Shown piece after piece: positions 43,701 to 54,481 of a stretch of DNA of 64,000 nucleotides; the first letter of the stretch is position 1; every line of letters begins with the position of its first letter. This DNA comes from Blattamonas nauphoetae. Taxonomy: Eukaryota; Preaxostyla; Oxymonadida. Location: the NCBI GenBank assembly GCA_033064195.1, contig JARBJD010000231.1, forward strand, positions 1-64,000, read 5' to 3'. The notes beneath the pieces are model-generated. The model was not told the DNA's origin, did not search any database, and saw only the letters and a program-made list of their open reading frames with translations. A program made the position numbers and the translations under genes.

Positions 43701-46700
43701 TCAACCAGTTCTCGATTGAGTGGGGATCGGCTGATGGTCAATGTGTCGATTGTTGGACTGGCGTTCCCCTCAACCATGACAGACATCCAAGTGACGAATG
43801 GGGAGAAGACTTGGTCCTCCACTCCCACCTGGGTGAGCTCTGAAGAATGTTGGGTGACCTTCAGGACCAGTCGAACAGAAAATAACACTGCGTTGAAGTA
43901 TTCCACAGCATACTCCATCCTCACAGCCCCGTCGGTCACAAACGGGTACTACGTCCATCAAGGAGTCACGATTGAAGTACCACCAGCTCCTATTCTGACA
44001 TCTGCAGCGACACCCATGAACTCTACCACGAATCTCGGATTTAGAATCACAGTAGATGGACACAGTCTACCATCGAGTGGAGCTTATGTTGCTTCTTTCA
44101 AGGATGTCGACAGAACAGTCACAATCAACTTTGATGCTGACGGCGGCCGATCAGATTGGATCGAGATCCAGAAAGACTCGGATTTCATGTTCAGAACAAC
44201 ATATTCACTTGTCTCCATGGTCAAAAGTGAAAATGGGAAGGAAGATGAACACATCCTTTGTGAAGGCGTCGAAGTTGTCACACCAAACGGACCAGTTCTT
44301 CTGGATGTAACAACTTCAGTCCTCGATCAAGTCGATCGGAACAAAGTGAAGATGGAACTCTCAGTGAGCGACATCTCAACCGAAGAATACTCTTTGTGTG
44401 TGGTCGATCAAAGCGATGACACAAACACTCTGATTCCGCTTTCGGTCTCATTTGACAGTGTCTTGGTCCAGACAGCCCAAATCTCATTCCTTGTGTATGG
44501 TTCTGGTGTGTTGGAATACGAGCATACTTACAGAGTTGCCTCCATGCAAAGCCAATCAACCAAAGTCCAACTCTCAAAGACAATCGTCTTCACAGTCCCA
44601 CAGAGCCCTCCACGAATCACAAATGCGCAAGCGACTCTGAACGGCGGTAAAACAGTCGTCACTGTCACTCTCACCGGATCGAATCTCGTCCAGAAGAATT
44701 TCAATGCGAAGGTGAAGGGATGTAGCGGGGAATTCACCTCGACAGCCATCAGTGAAGTCACTTCCTCGTCGTGCAAAGTGTCATTTTCAGCTGGTCAAGA
44801 AGAATCGTCATCCTTGCTTGGGTATGGTGCAGTTTACGAAGTGATAAGTGTCTCGGGTAGCACTGATTCTTTCGTCGTCAATCCAAGTGTTTCATTCGAA
44901 GTTCCAAAAGCGCCCATCGTTCAAGCAATTGATCCAAAATTGTCAATAAATTGCTCCCACTTCCAACTCACCTTCACTGGAACGAATCTGCCAGAAACAG
45001 GATCTTACACAGCCTCGCTTGTGAATCCTAATTCATTCACGTTCCAAGTTGATTTCGCTGAAAAGATCGGAACATCAGAGTGGATTGAGGCAGGAGTGGA
45101 TGGTTCTTTGTTGTTCAATGCATCTTACACCATCTCGTCACTTGTTCTCTCTGGTGAACATATTGTGATGAACAAGACAGACTTTAAGACTCCCGAAGGA
45201 CCGACGCTCTCGAGTGTTGATGCTGATCTTAATTCAACAGACCCAAACAAGGTTGACCTGAAGTTCCGAGGCGAACGAATGGTGACAGGTGATTACAAAG
45301 CAGTGGTAGTGGAGATGGGAGAAGTTCCTTCTGAGACAAACGCAGAAAGTGTGCGTGTTGAGATTGAAGTGAAGTTTGGCACAAGCCTCTTGGGAACCCA
45401 GACTGTCGAGGTCTACGTCTCAAATACGTTGAAGTACAACACTCGATACGAAGTGACTGGCTTGTCGAAGGGTTCGCTCAACGTGTCACTGCCAAGTCGA
45501 GTCACTTTTCCGACGCCCATCCAGCCGATCCGAGTTGAGCACGCTGACTGTGCACTTAATTCTTCGCGAGATGGGGTTGTTGTTGCACTGAGTGGGCAAA
45601 GACTGGAAGAGGGTGATTATCTGGTCGTTTTGGAAGCCTTTCCTTCAACACAATTCTCTGCGATCCTCTCGATCGATGGGACACTGACATTTGTTGTCTC
45701 GGCAGATAGTTCAGAGTCTGTATTTCTGAAATACGATCAAGTTTATCAAATTCGTTCAGTCACCTTGAATGGATCTCCCATCATTGTCAACCCAGGTGTC
45801 GAGTTCCTCGTACCAAAAGCGCCAATCGTTCAAAAGATTGTATCACAACTGTCGACTAATTGCTCCCACATCCAGCTCACCTTCACTGGAACGAATCTGC
45901 CAGAAACAGGATCTTACACAGCCTCGCTTGTGAATCCTAATTCATTCACGTTCCAAGTTGATTTCGCTGAAAGATCGGAACATCAGAGTGGATTGAGGCA
46001 GGAGTGGATGGTTCTTTGTTGTTCAATGCATCTTACACCATCTCGTCACTTGTTCTCTCTGGTGAACATATTGTGATGAACAAGACAGACTTTAAGACTC
46101 CCGAAGGACCGACGCTCTCGAGTGTTGATGCTGATCTTAATTCAACAGACCCAAACAAGGTTGACCTGAAGTTCCGAGGCGAACGAATGGTGACAGGTGA
46201 TTACAAAGCAGTGGTAGTGGAGATGGGAGAAGTTCCTTCTGAGACAAACGCAGAAAGTGTGCGTGTTGAGATTGAAGTGAAGTTTGGCACAAGCCTCTTG
46301 GGAACCCAGACTGTCGAGGTCTACGTCTCAAATACGTTGAAGTACAACACTCGATACGAAGTGACTGGCTTGTCGAAGGGTTCGCTCAACGTGTCACTGC
46401 CAAGTCGAGTCACTTTTCCGACGCCCATCCAGCCGATCCGAGTTGAGCACGCTGACTGTGCACTTAATTCTTCGCGAGATGGGGTTGTTGTTGCACTGAG
46501 TGGGCAAAGACTGGAAGAGGGTGATTATCTGGTCGTTTTGGAAGCCTTTCCTTCAACACAATTCTCTGCGATCCTCTCGATCGATGGGACACTGACATTT
46601 GTTGTCTCGGCAGATAGTTCAGAGTCTGTATTTCTGAAATACGATCAAGTTTATCAAATTCGTTCAGTCACCTTGAATGGATCTCCCATCATTGTCAACC

Positions 46701-49700
46701 CAGGTGTCGAGTTCCTCGTACCAAAAGCGCCAATCGTTCAAAAGATTGTATCACAACTGTCGACTAATTGCTCCCACATCCAGCTCACCTTCACTGGAAC
46801 GAATCTGCCAGAAACAGGATCTTACACAGCCTCGCTTGTGAATCCTAATTCATTCACGTTCCAAGTTGATTTCGCTGAAAAGATCGGAACATCAGAGTGG
46901 ATTGAGGCAGGAGTGGATGGTTCTTTGTTGTTCAATGCATCTTACACCATCTCGTCACTTGTTCTCTCTGGTGAACATATTGTGATGAACAAGACAGACT
47001 TTAAGACTCCCGAAGGACCGACGCTCTCGAGTGTTGATGCTGATCTTAATTCAACAGACCCAAACAAGGTTGACCTGAAGTTCCGAGGCGAACGAATGGT
47101 GACAGGTGATTACAAAGCAGTGGTAGTGGAGATGGGAGAAGTTCCTTCTGAGACAAACGCAGAAAGTGTGCGTGTTGAGATTGAAGTGAAGTTTGGCACA
47201 AGCCTCTTGGGAACCCAGACTGTCGAGGTCTACGTCTCAAATACGTTGAAGTACAACACTCGATACGAAGTGACTGGCTTGTCGAAGGGTTCGCTCAACG
47301 TGTCACTGCCAAGTCGAGTCACTTTTCCGACGCCCATCCAGCCGATCCGAGTTGAGCACGCTGACTGTGCACTTAATTCTTCGCGAGATGGGGTTGTTGT
47401 TGCACTGAGTGGGCAAAGACTGGAAGAGGGTGATTATCTGGTCGTTTTGGAAGCCTTTCCTTCAACACAATTCTCTGCGATCCTCTCGATCGATGGGACA
47501 CTGACATTTGTTGTCTCGGCAGATAGTTCAGAGTCTGTATTTCTGAAATACGATCAAGTTTATCAAATTCGTTCAGTCACCTTGAATGGATCTCCCATCA
47601 TTGTCAACGCCGGTGTCGAATTTCTCGTCCCAGATCCTCCAATCGTTTCAGATGCCTCTGTCTCTTTCAAGACCGAAAGCGAAACTGTAATCGAGATCAA
47701 GCTCATAGGATCTCATCTCAAGCTAAAGGGACAATACAATGTTACTCTCGACTCAAATGATTGGTTTGTGATCACGTTCGAGAACGAAGGATCTGGCTCA
47801 TCTGAGGAATTGGGAATCGGATGGAACAACACTCTCCAATACAGCACAACATACACAGTCACCTCGATCGTAAAAGTTGAGGATGATCTGGACAGAATCC
47901 CCTGCAACGGACCTGTCTCGTTCGCAACAGGTCAGAAACCCCACAATCCAAGCATTTATGTGAGACCAGAAGCGGGAGATTCATCTCGGTTGTGTGGTGG
48001 GCTAAGTCGGCCTTGTTTGTCGGTGGATATAGCTTGGAAGATCGTTCTAGGAATCCAGTTCATCGAGCCAACAATTTTGATCATCCACACGTCTCCTCTC
48101 CTCGCTCCCATCACACTCAAAGACGATATGCATGTTGTGATGACGAATGGGACGACCTCTGAACCGTCGTTGACCATCCCGTCGACGTCTTCTCTCGTTG
48201 ATAGCACCATGATCGACTGCTCTGATTCATTCTTGGAACTGAAGGATGTGGATGTGCACCTGCAATCGGAATCTTCTGCATTTGTCTTCCTCGCTGCAAC
48301 AGAATCGTCGATCGTCCTTCGCGACGGATCGTTTCAAGGAAAAGAAATCGCATCCACTTCTCGAAATGAACAAGCCGACACCCTCTGTTTATGGGAAACT
48401 GGAATCATTCGACTTGTGAAATCAACCACAACCATCACCAACACTCTCTTTGCTCATCTGTCACAAGGTGCGATCTGCATGAATGGTGGAACTCTGAAAG
48501 TATTCACAACCTCTTTCACAGACAACACTCCAAACAGTCCCTCATTCCCATCTGCCCATCGGAATATCCGTTGCTCGGAGGAAGGAAGCATCGACGTGCA
48601 AAGTTTGAACGGAGGTGATGGAACATCGGAAAAACAACCCCACGCTTGGATTTCATCTGAAGATTGCTCACTTTCATCACCCATCATCAACGTTGATGCA
48701 CCTCACTTTATCCCGACGCTCTTTACAAATAATTCAACAGTTATCTTCGACAAAGCGGCTCGATCTTACAAGTTCCATGTGAATGGGCAGATGCTGCTCA
48801 GATGTGGGCTGACGTTGAATGTCTTCGACAGAGATCAAACTCGACAGAACGGTCACAATGCTTCCATCGAATGTGCGTCATTGGAAGTGGAGAAATGGAC
48901 GGAGACTGAAACTGTGTTTATCGTCACCGAAAAGTCACTCCAAAACAGTCTGGATTCAAAATTGGAATGGAGAGGACAGTTCAAGTTCGGGAATACACAG
49001 TTCACTGATTCGATTCGCGTGAAAATGAGCAACAGAGACAAAATTGCTCAAAGTACATTGCAGTCCATTCCGTGGCTCGTCCCTCTCGTTGTCTGCGTCA
49101 TCGCAGCCATCTTGTTCTTCCTCTTGTTCTGTTTGTGCTGTCGAAGGAAGTGCCAAAAGAATGAACACTCCAAAAGCGAGGAAATCGATGAAGCACCCAT
49201 TGAAATGAAAGAGGACGTCTTTCTAGACTTGCTCGATCCAACAAATCAACCTTCGTCGCGGAACATCGTTCACACTCTTCCACTTGCTGACAACAGCGAG
49301 AAAACAGACTTCACAAAAGCCATCGCTCAGAACCGATCTGAAGTTGTGATACCGAAAATCGAATTTATTCAAGTGATGAAATGCGTGGAGGACTTTGGAC
49401 TCACCACAGTGAATAAGCAATCAACACTCTACTCTCGCCTCCACTCGTCGCAAACGACACCCAAACCAAAAACCGTGGAATTCGGTCTCAAAATCACTCA
49501 AGGGCTCAGAAGGCTTGTTCTAACAGCTCAGTACAATCAGCTGCTGACCCGAATCTCATCTCACATCATTTTCGTCGACCCAGAAGATAATCCCTTGCTC
49601 CAACTTCAAACAGACCCACAAAATTCTGATTTTGAAGGGACTGTACACAGCTACAACCGATCGTGCCCAAAAAACGGGTTTGAGGGGCAGCGGTGGACTG

Positions 49701-50161
49701 CCCCGGAAGTGCTCGATGAAGACGGACAAGTGATGCAGAACATCAACCATCAGAAGGCGGCAGTTTTTAGTCTTGGCCTGATCTTGTGGGAAATCGATAC
49801 CAGGCAGGTTCCTGTTCGAGAATTGGACGCTGTCAACGCTCAACGAGTTCTGGGAACGGGAAATGGGTTGAACATGCAACTTGTCACGCATGACACTCTT
49901 CGTGATCTGATCTCCAAATGTCTCATCGTCGATCCGGCAAACAGGCCCTCTCTTGAGGACATCGAGAAAGAACTCCAGTCAATCTCTAAAGAAATGATTC
50001 AACAAGACAAGGATCGGCCAGATATCGCATATGACGACCATCAGGGCCCTCACCAATTCCACGTCGGAGCGGAAGGAAAAGGAAGGCAGTCACTATTTGC
50101 TCCGCCGACTCGCCTTCCGAGCAACGACACTTTCAATCTCAGCGACACAACATTTCACTGA
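40763..50161 (+). CDS. Giant receptor-like surface protein with pseudokinase tail; two frame breaks
   Basis: Signal peptide (MILPHVLFVTALISSTTTQS), then beta-helix rungs (FKNCKGSSNGAAISL, DYAGCVFMNSDGGSP, NMDGGALNRY), then a long series of roughly 100-residue Ig/IPT-like modules with pattern LxFxGTNLPETGSYTASL and VALSGQRLEEGDYLVVL. A second beta-helix block opens at IYVRPEAGDSSRLCGGLSRP. A membrane span (LVPLLVSIASG-like; here PWLVPLVVCVIAAILFFLLF, near 49072-49131) leads into a kinase-like domain (WTAPEVLDEDG, VFSLGLILWEIDT, LISKCLIVDPANRPSLEDIE). The frame changes near 43445 and again near 45971; both sit inside modules that otherwise continue smoothly. Around 3,100 residues if read through. 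Either a recent pseudogene or assembly errors. Confidence 0.75.
44904..47629 (+). repeat. Three tandem 909-bp coding repeats
   Basis: Units begin at CCAAAAGCGCC at 44904, 45813 and 46721. Apart from the first 60 bp of unit 1 and the last 30 bp of unit 3, the copies look identical by eye. Unit 2 is 908 bp because one A is missing from GAAAAGATCGG. Each unit encodes 303 residues, three surface modules. Confidence 0.95.
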
Positions 50162-50809
50162 TTTTTCTTTCTTCGTCAATCGATGAATCACCATCTTATC
50201 ACCAGACTCTCCACAATCACAATCACTTCAATGAACATCTCACCCGCCCACAACACTTATTCACCATCACTCTTCGTAAAATCAGGTGCATGCCACCATA
50301 CCATCGTACACTTTGATCGACATGGGAACTGATTGCTTCTATCCAGAGGATTGATCACCAACGTTCGTCGCAATTGGCGATCTCCTAATTAGGTGACATC
50401 AGACTCTCATTTCACCAGAGCACCCTCATGTCAATCACCACAACACAGTCACAAGCTTCCACAACAGAACACCAGCTGCTGGTGCCTCTTCTTTCTTCTG
50501 CGTTCTTTTTGTCACGTCACAGCGATTCATTTGATTAATCTTGTGTTTTCAGTATCTTCATTCATCCGTCTCTCTGTTTATCGGAGTGACCGTACTTTGG
50601 CAGAATTCAGAAGCGAAACTAACTTCACCTCATGTCATTCATTTCTTCATCACACCATTTCTCATCACAGGCCTTGGCCAATGTTCTATATCAGAGTCAT
50701 CCCACATCTCACTCACAGCACATTTCTCTCATCACACTACATTTCACATTTATCTTTTTTCTGAACTTTTGGTAGTGATCGAGTCACTACAAAACAAATA
50801 ACGAGTGGA
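50162..50809. other. Intergenic region, 648 bp
   Basis: C/T/A-rich sequence between the giant surface gene and the flavoprotein gene, both on the plus strand. Contains short frames of low-complexity His/Ser/Phe sequence only. No feature seen. Confidence 0.4.
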
Positions 50810-51400
50810 ATGGCAGTAATCAGGATCTTTGATTTGGATCAGACCCAGAGGGAAACACAACTTCAGATGTCACACACTGATTCAACACAACCAACACCCA
50901 GCTCTGATCATCATCCAATGAGAAGACGTGATCGAGCTCTTCCAGATGAATGGACGTGGCACCTAATCCAAAACAGTCTCTACGGTGTCTTGTCAATGGT
51001 CTCAACGGATAATGGAGGATATGGGGTTCCAATTTCATATGCAGTTGACGGGCGGGAAGCTTTGTATTTTCATGGGGCAATAAAAGGGCGTAAACTGGAC
51101 AATCTCAGACAAAATCCAAAGGCATCTTTCTGTATCGTTGGCCGCGTTGAGACTCTACCAGAGGAGTTCTCAACCCGATTTGAAAGTGTAATTGTGTTTG
51201 GCACATTGACTGAATGCACTGGCGAAGATAAGATCAAAGGATTAGAACTGATCAAAAGGAAATACTCACCCGAAAACGTAGAAAAGGGAATCAACTGCCG
51301 AAGTAGTCCGGACGCTGTCTGCGTTTTTAAACTCGAGATCTCTCAAGTGACAGGGAAGGGATCCAAGCTTGAAAGTCCAGTCGAAGCCAAACAGGAATAA
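50810..51400 (+). CDS. NimA-like FMN-binding flavoprotein (pyridoxamine 5'-phosphate oxidase-like fold)
   Basis: 196 residues, single exon. The core from about residue 37 (MRRRDRALPDEWTWHLIQNS) to 190 matches the prokaryotic Pyridox_ox_2/NimA-type family: GVLSMVSTDNGGYGVPISYA, REALYFHGAIKGRKLDNLRQ, NPKASFCIVGRV and the FESVIVFGTLTE strand. These split-barrel proteins bind FMN and reduce small molecules, in some cases 5-nitroimidazoles. The first 36 residues (MAVIRIFDLDQTQRETQLQM...) have no counterpart in bacterial members, which start near the MRRRDR motif, so translation might start at 50867 or 50918. The lack of introns beside intron-rich neighbours and the prokaryotic family suggest lateral transfer; base usage looks like its neighbours. 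Confidence 0.85.
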   Translation: MAVIRIFDLDQTQRETQLQMSHTDSTQPTPSSDHHPMRRRDRALPDEWTWHLIQNSLYGVLSMVSTDNGGYGVPISYAVDGREALYFHGAIKGRKLDNLRQNPKASFCIVGRVETLPEEFSTRFESVIVFGTLTECTGEDKIKGLELIKRKYSPENVEKGINCRSSPDAVCVFKLEISQVTGKGSKLESPVEAKQE

Positions 51401-51520
51401 CATTGAATTAAGACGGAAACACTATATATCTCTCGACTTTCCATTTGAGAAGTTTTAACGACCATTTTGGCAAATGTCGAGTTGGTGGGCCAAAAAATTC
51501 TAAGTTGAGAAAAAAAAAGA
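51401..51520. other. Spacer before tRNA-like gene
   Basis: Includes the Pol III-type T run (T8 on the minus strand, 51509-51519) just downstream of the tRNA-like gene. Confidence 0.5.
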
Positions 51521-51596
51521 GGACGCTGGTAGGTCTTGAACCCGCGTCCTCAAGCTTTCAAAGCGGGCGATCTACCGATTGCACCACGCAAGCGTC
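51521..51596 (-). tRNA. tRNA-like gene, anticodon unresolved (perhaps UGA)
   Basis: Minus-strand 76 nt from GACGCTTGCGTGG to CCAGCGTCC. Acceptor arms GACGCT/AGCGTC pair in six of seven positions. An A-box-like TGGTGCAATCGG and a B-box GGTTCAAGACC are present, and TCTTTTTTTT follows as a Pol III terminator. The anticodon region CCCGCTTTGAAAGCTTG folds poorly: the best seven-base loop is TTTGAAA (anticodon TGA, Ser) with only three of five stem pairs, and there is no long variable arm as serine tRNAs have. It may be a degenerate or unusual tRNA. Confidence 0.55.
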
Positions 51597-52277
51597 GAGC
51601 GTGATCTGAATTTGGGTGTTTTGTTGGTAGATGTGTTCCATTCTGTCCCTTCACCGAAAACAATGATCAAACAAAATTTAGTGAAAAATTATGATGAAAT
51701 GACAGATAAAAGGGTGAAATGAACCGGGAAATTGAAAAGGTGAAAAGATAGTGTTCACCAATCGCCCTCATCAGTCAGGATCAACCGAGTTTGGAATTCG
51801 TTGCGACGATCACGACACTATGATCAATATTTCGGCAACCTGGCGTTCTCAAAACTATATGTAACCTGTTGTGATGAGAGGACGGTATAGTTGAACAAAA
51901 GGTCAAGACACGCCTCGATCACTTGTGGCCCACCAAGTCAACACTTGCCGACCATTTTCTGACAATTTCATCTTTTTATTTTCTATCTTTCCTGTTTCAT
52001 GAGAACAGATCCAACCCATGACCAAAACCACGTCGTTCTAAAGCACTCCGAAAGTCATTTAAAGTTCTCTCCAGAGTTTGGAGGAATGACATTAAAGATA
52101 ATGGTTGAGAATAACAGGAAATCAACGAGTGGAGAAGAATTAACACACAAGAAGTCAAAACAGTGAATAAGTCCTCGAACACCCTATTTCCATCACTAAT
52201 CCCCACTACTACCTCTTTCCATTTGATAATCAATGGGAAGCTGCCCCTTCACGCTGGTTCATCGACTCTGATAGAGT
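51597..52277. other. Intergenic region, about 680 bp
   Basis: No gene, repeat or RNA recognised between the tRNA-like gene and the 3' end of CCDC22. Confidence 0.4.
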
Positions 52278-54481
52278 TCATTTCCGAGTGTCCTTTTTCT
52301 GAGCAGGCCCTTTCGCAGCAATCATCGTTCGGATCTCCAGTTCGTCATTCTCCGTTTGAACTCGCTTAATCTCGCTGCAAGAAAGTGAGGGAATGAAGGA
52401 ATATACGCTTCGACTGATGCTTCTGCCTCGTTTGTTCGGTATCGGATTTCAGCAAGAATCTTATCGTTTAGATCCATCGATTCTGTCTCAAGTTGGTCGA
52501 GCGTGTTGCGGACACTGTTGACAGATGAATAGTTCTGGGAAGGGAATGAAGAAATCGTCCAATACGATGATGATGACAACTCAAAGAAGATCGTGAAAAG
52601 ACAAATAAAATCGGATTTTTGTTCCACACTTGATGAATAACCGATAGTAGTCGTGAGACTCTCCCAGAAAACGCCTTTTGGTCTGCCATCATGGATTGCT
52701 GTGGTGAGCGTGGTTGTGGTCTATCAAACACTAATTCTGGGTTTTTCCTCTGGGCAAGCATGATACTTGCTTCATTTAACATTCTATTGAGTCGTTCCTC
52801 GCACAATCGAATCTCTGAATACAAGTCGTGGATTTCATGGCGCATCTGGAAAGAAACAACGATTTAATGACAGAAAAACAGGACAAAATGAGTAGGAAAA
52901 GAAAAAGAAATATGAAAATGTCGAGAAAATTTGTTCTACAAACTCGATCGTAGTCTTCTTCTTGTGAACTCAGTCTTCGGTGCATGTCGCCAATTCGTTT
53001 CACATAATCTTTTCTGTGGCGTTTAGTCTTCAATTTGAGGTAATCATCATCATCGTCATCTGGTTTCCCCTTATCGGCAGGGTCCAGACGAACTGGATCG
53101 GGAGCGACAGTCCGCATGTGATGCTCAACGTTTCGATGCAGTGCGATTGCAACAGAAAGGTTATAGAATGATTTTTCGTTCTTTTTGATTGTTTCTGCAA
53201 GCTCAGTTTGCATTATTGCGAGATTTTGCGCTCTTGTTTTTCCTGTGTCAACTCTAGGAAATGCAAGAACTGATCCGCGTTGATACATGGCTGCTCCACG
53301 AGATTCATCCAATGTTTCTTCAAATGAGAAGATTCGATTTCGAAGCTTTTCTACAGAAGCCTCCAGCTGCTCGAGAGACTCATCGACGTTTTGTGCATGA
53401 TTGGTGACGTTAGCATGAATCCTAAACTCATGCATGAGATCATCACTCAATCGTGAGAGTTTTTGGGATAGTTGACGAAGAGATGCAAAGTGAAGAATGC
53501 TTTCGTTGATAAGTTTATTAGTTTGTGTGATGGATTTGTGGAGTCCTGAAAAATCTTCATTCGTTGGACCTTGAGATAACGGAATGGTATATTCCTGAAC
53601 CTGTTGAGAGACAGCGCGATGAGGATTGTAATGCAGTGGAGTCCCACAAGGGTGATTTTTGTAAGGATTTCTTGAGTATTCCTTCTCAGAAGCAAATCTG
53701 ACTTGGCGAGTGAAAAAAGAGGTTGATGGAATTGGTGAGTCTGGGATAGATGGAATAAGGGGATAGTCGAGAGGATCTGCTCGATCACTGAGGAGTTGAA
53801 ATTCATATGTCACCAACATTCGTCCAACGACCCCACGAACGAGCGACTGAACCAAAGGCGCTGGACTTTCTTCTGGTGGGCTCAAGTTTCGCCAATATAA
53901 ACGGCACCAGGCTGGGCCATGTCTTTTGGGAGCTGGGAAGATTGGGCGAGAACTTGAATTCATGACATCTGTATGTTGGAACACTGGCAAAACCCATGGA
54001 GTGATAGATGCTTGATAGGAATAAAATCGAATATCACCAAGCCATTCGCTTTCTGAATTGTTATTATATGGAACAAAAGAAGAGAAACCCCCTTTGATCG
54101 TGAATGTTGTCCGTTGATCACGTGTGGGTAGTTGTTGGGCCAAAAAAGTCAGTAGTTTACGAGAATCTACAGGATTTGGATAGAGAAGGAGGTGATACTC
54201 CAATTCTGTTGAGTATCCAATTGCCTAAGTGAAAACTTTGAGAATCGTTGACTTCAAACATGGAGGGCACTTTTTAAATCTTGAACATATCTGTAGCGGG
54301 ATGGTTCCTCTTGTGGAGCCATTAGTGGCACTTGTTGATGAGGATCAATGATGTTAACTGCAGTTGCACAACATGTCATGAGTGTGTCACTTGGGAGAGT
54401 TTCACAACTTATTACTGAATCATCAATGGGACATCCAAGTTGTTTAAAAGAGTAGAGGAGAATCAAGTCCGCATCCTCCAT
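52278..54481 (-). CDS. CCDC22: CCDC22, Commander/CCC complex subunit
   Basis: Scaffold of the COMMD-CCDC22-CCDC93 complex that works with Retriever in endosomal recycling. Frame-checked exons: 54481-54260, 54224-52944, 52845-52630, 52534-52407, 52374-52278; 647 residues (human 627). The N-terminal NN-CH-like domain matches well: MEDADLILLYSFKQLGCPID (human MEEADRILIHSLRQAG), then TELEYHLLLYPNPVDSRKLL and FLAQQLPTRD. The C-terminal half is coiled coil: SGLHKSITQTNKLINESILH, LEQLEASVEKLRNRIFSFEE, and the conserved segment NPELVFDRPQPRSP before FSGRVSRLLSVIHQ. An acidic run (PDDDDDDYLK) is extra. The start codon overlaps the ATG of the divergent membrane-protein gene. Confidence 0.88.

Noticed and set aside
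40763-46076. Three separate surface genes instead of one
   Set aside because: Module sequence continues across both joins without a new signal peptide, promoter gap or start context; frame breaks in one gene explain it better.
45229-47240. Three identical 64-codon minus-strand frames (45229, 46137, 47046)
   Set aside because: They are antisense shadows of the three coding repeats; their identity only reflects the repeats.
51521-51596. Reading the tRNA-like gene as a stop-codon suppressor
   Set aside because: That would need anticodon UCA, UUA or CUA; the loop offers UGA or GAA only, and stops are used normally in the window.
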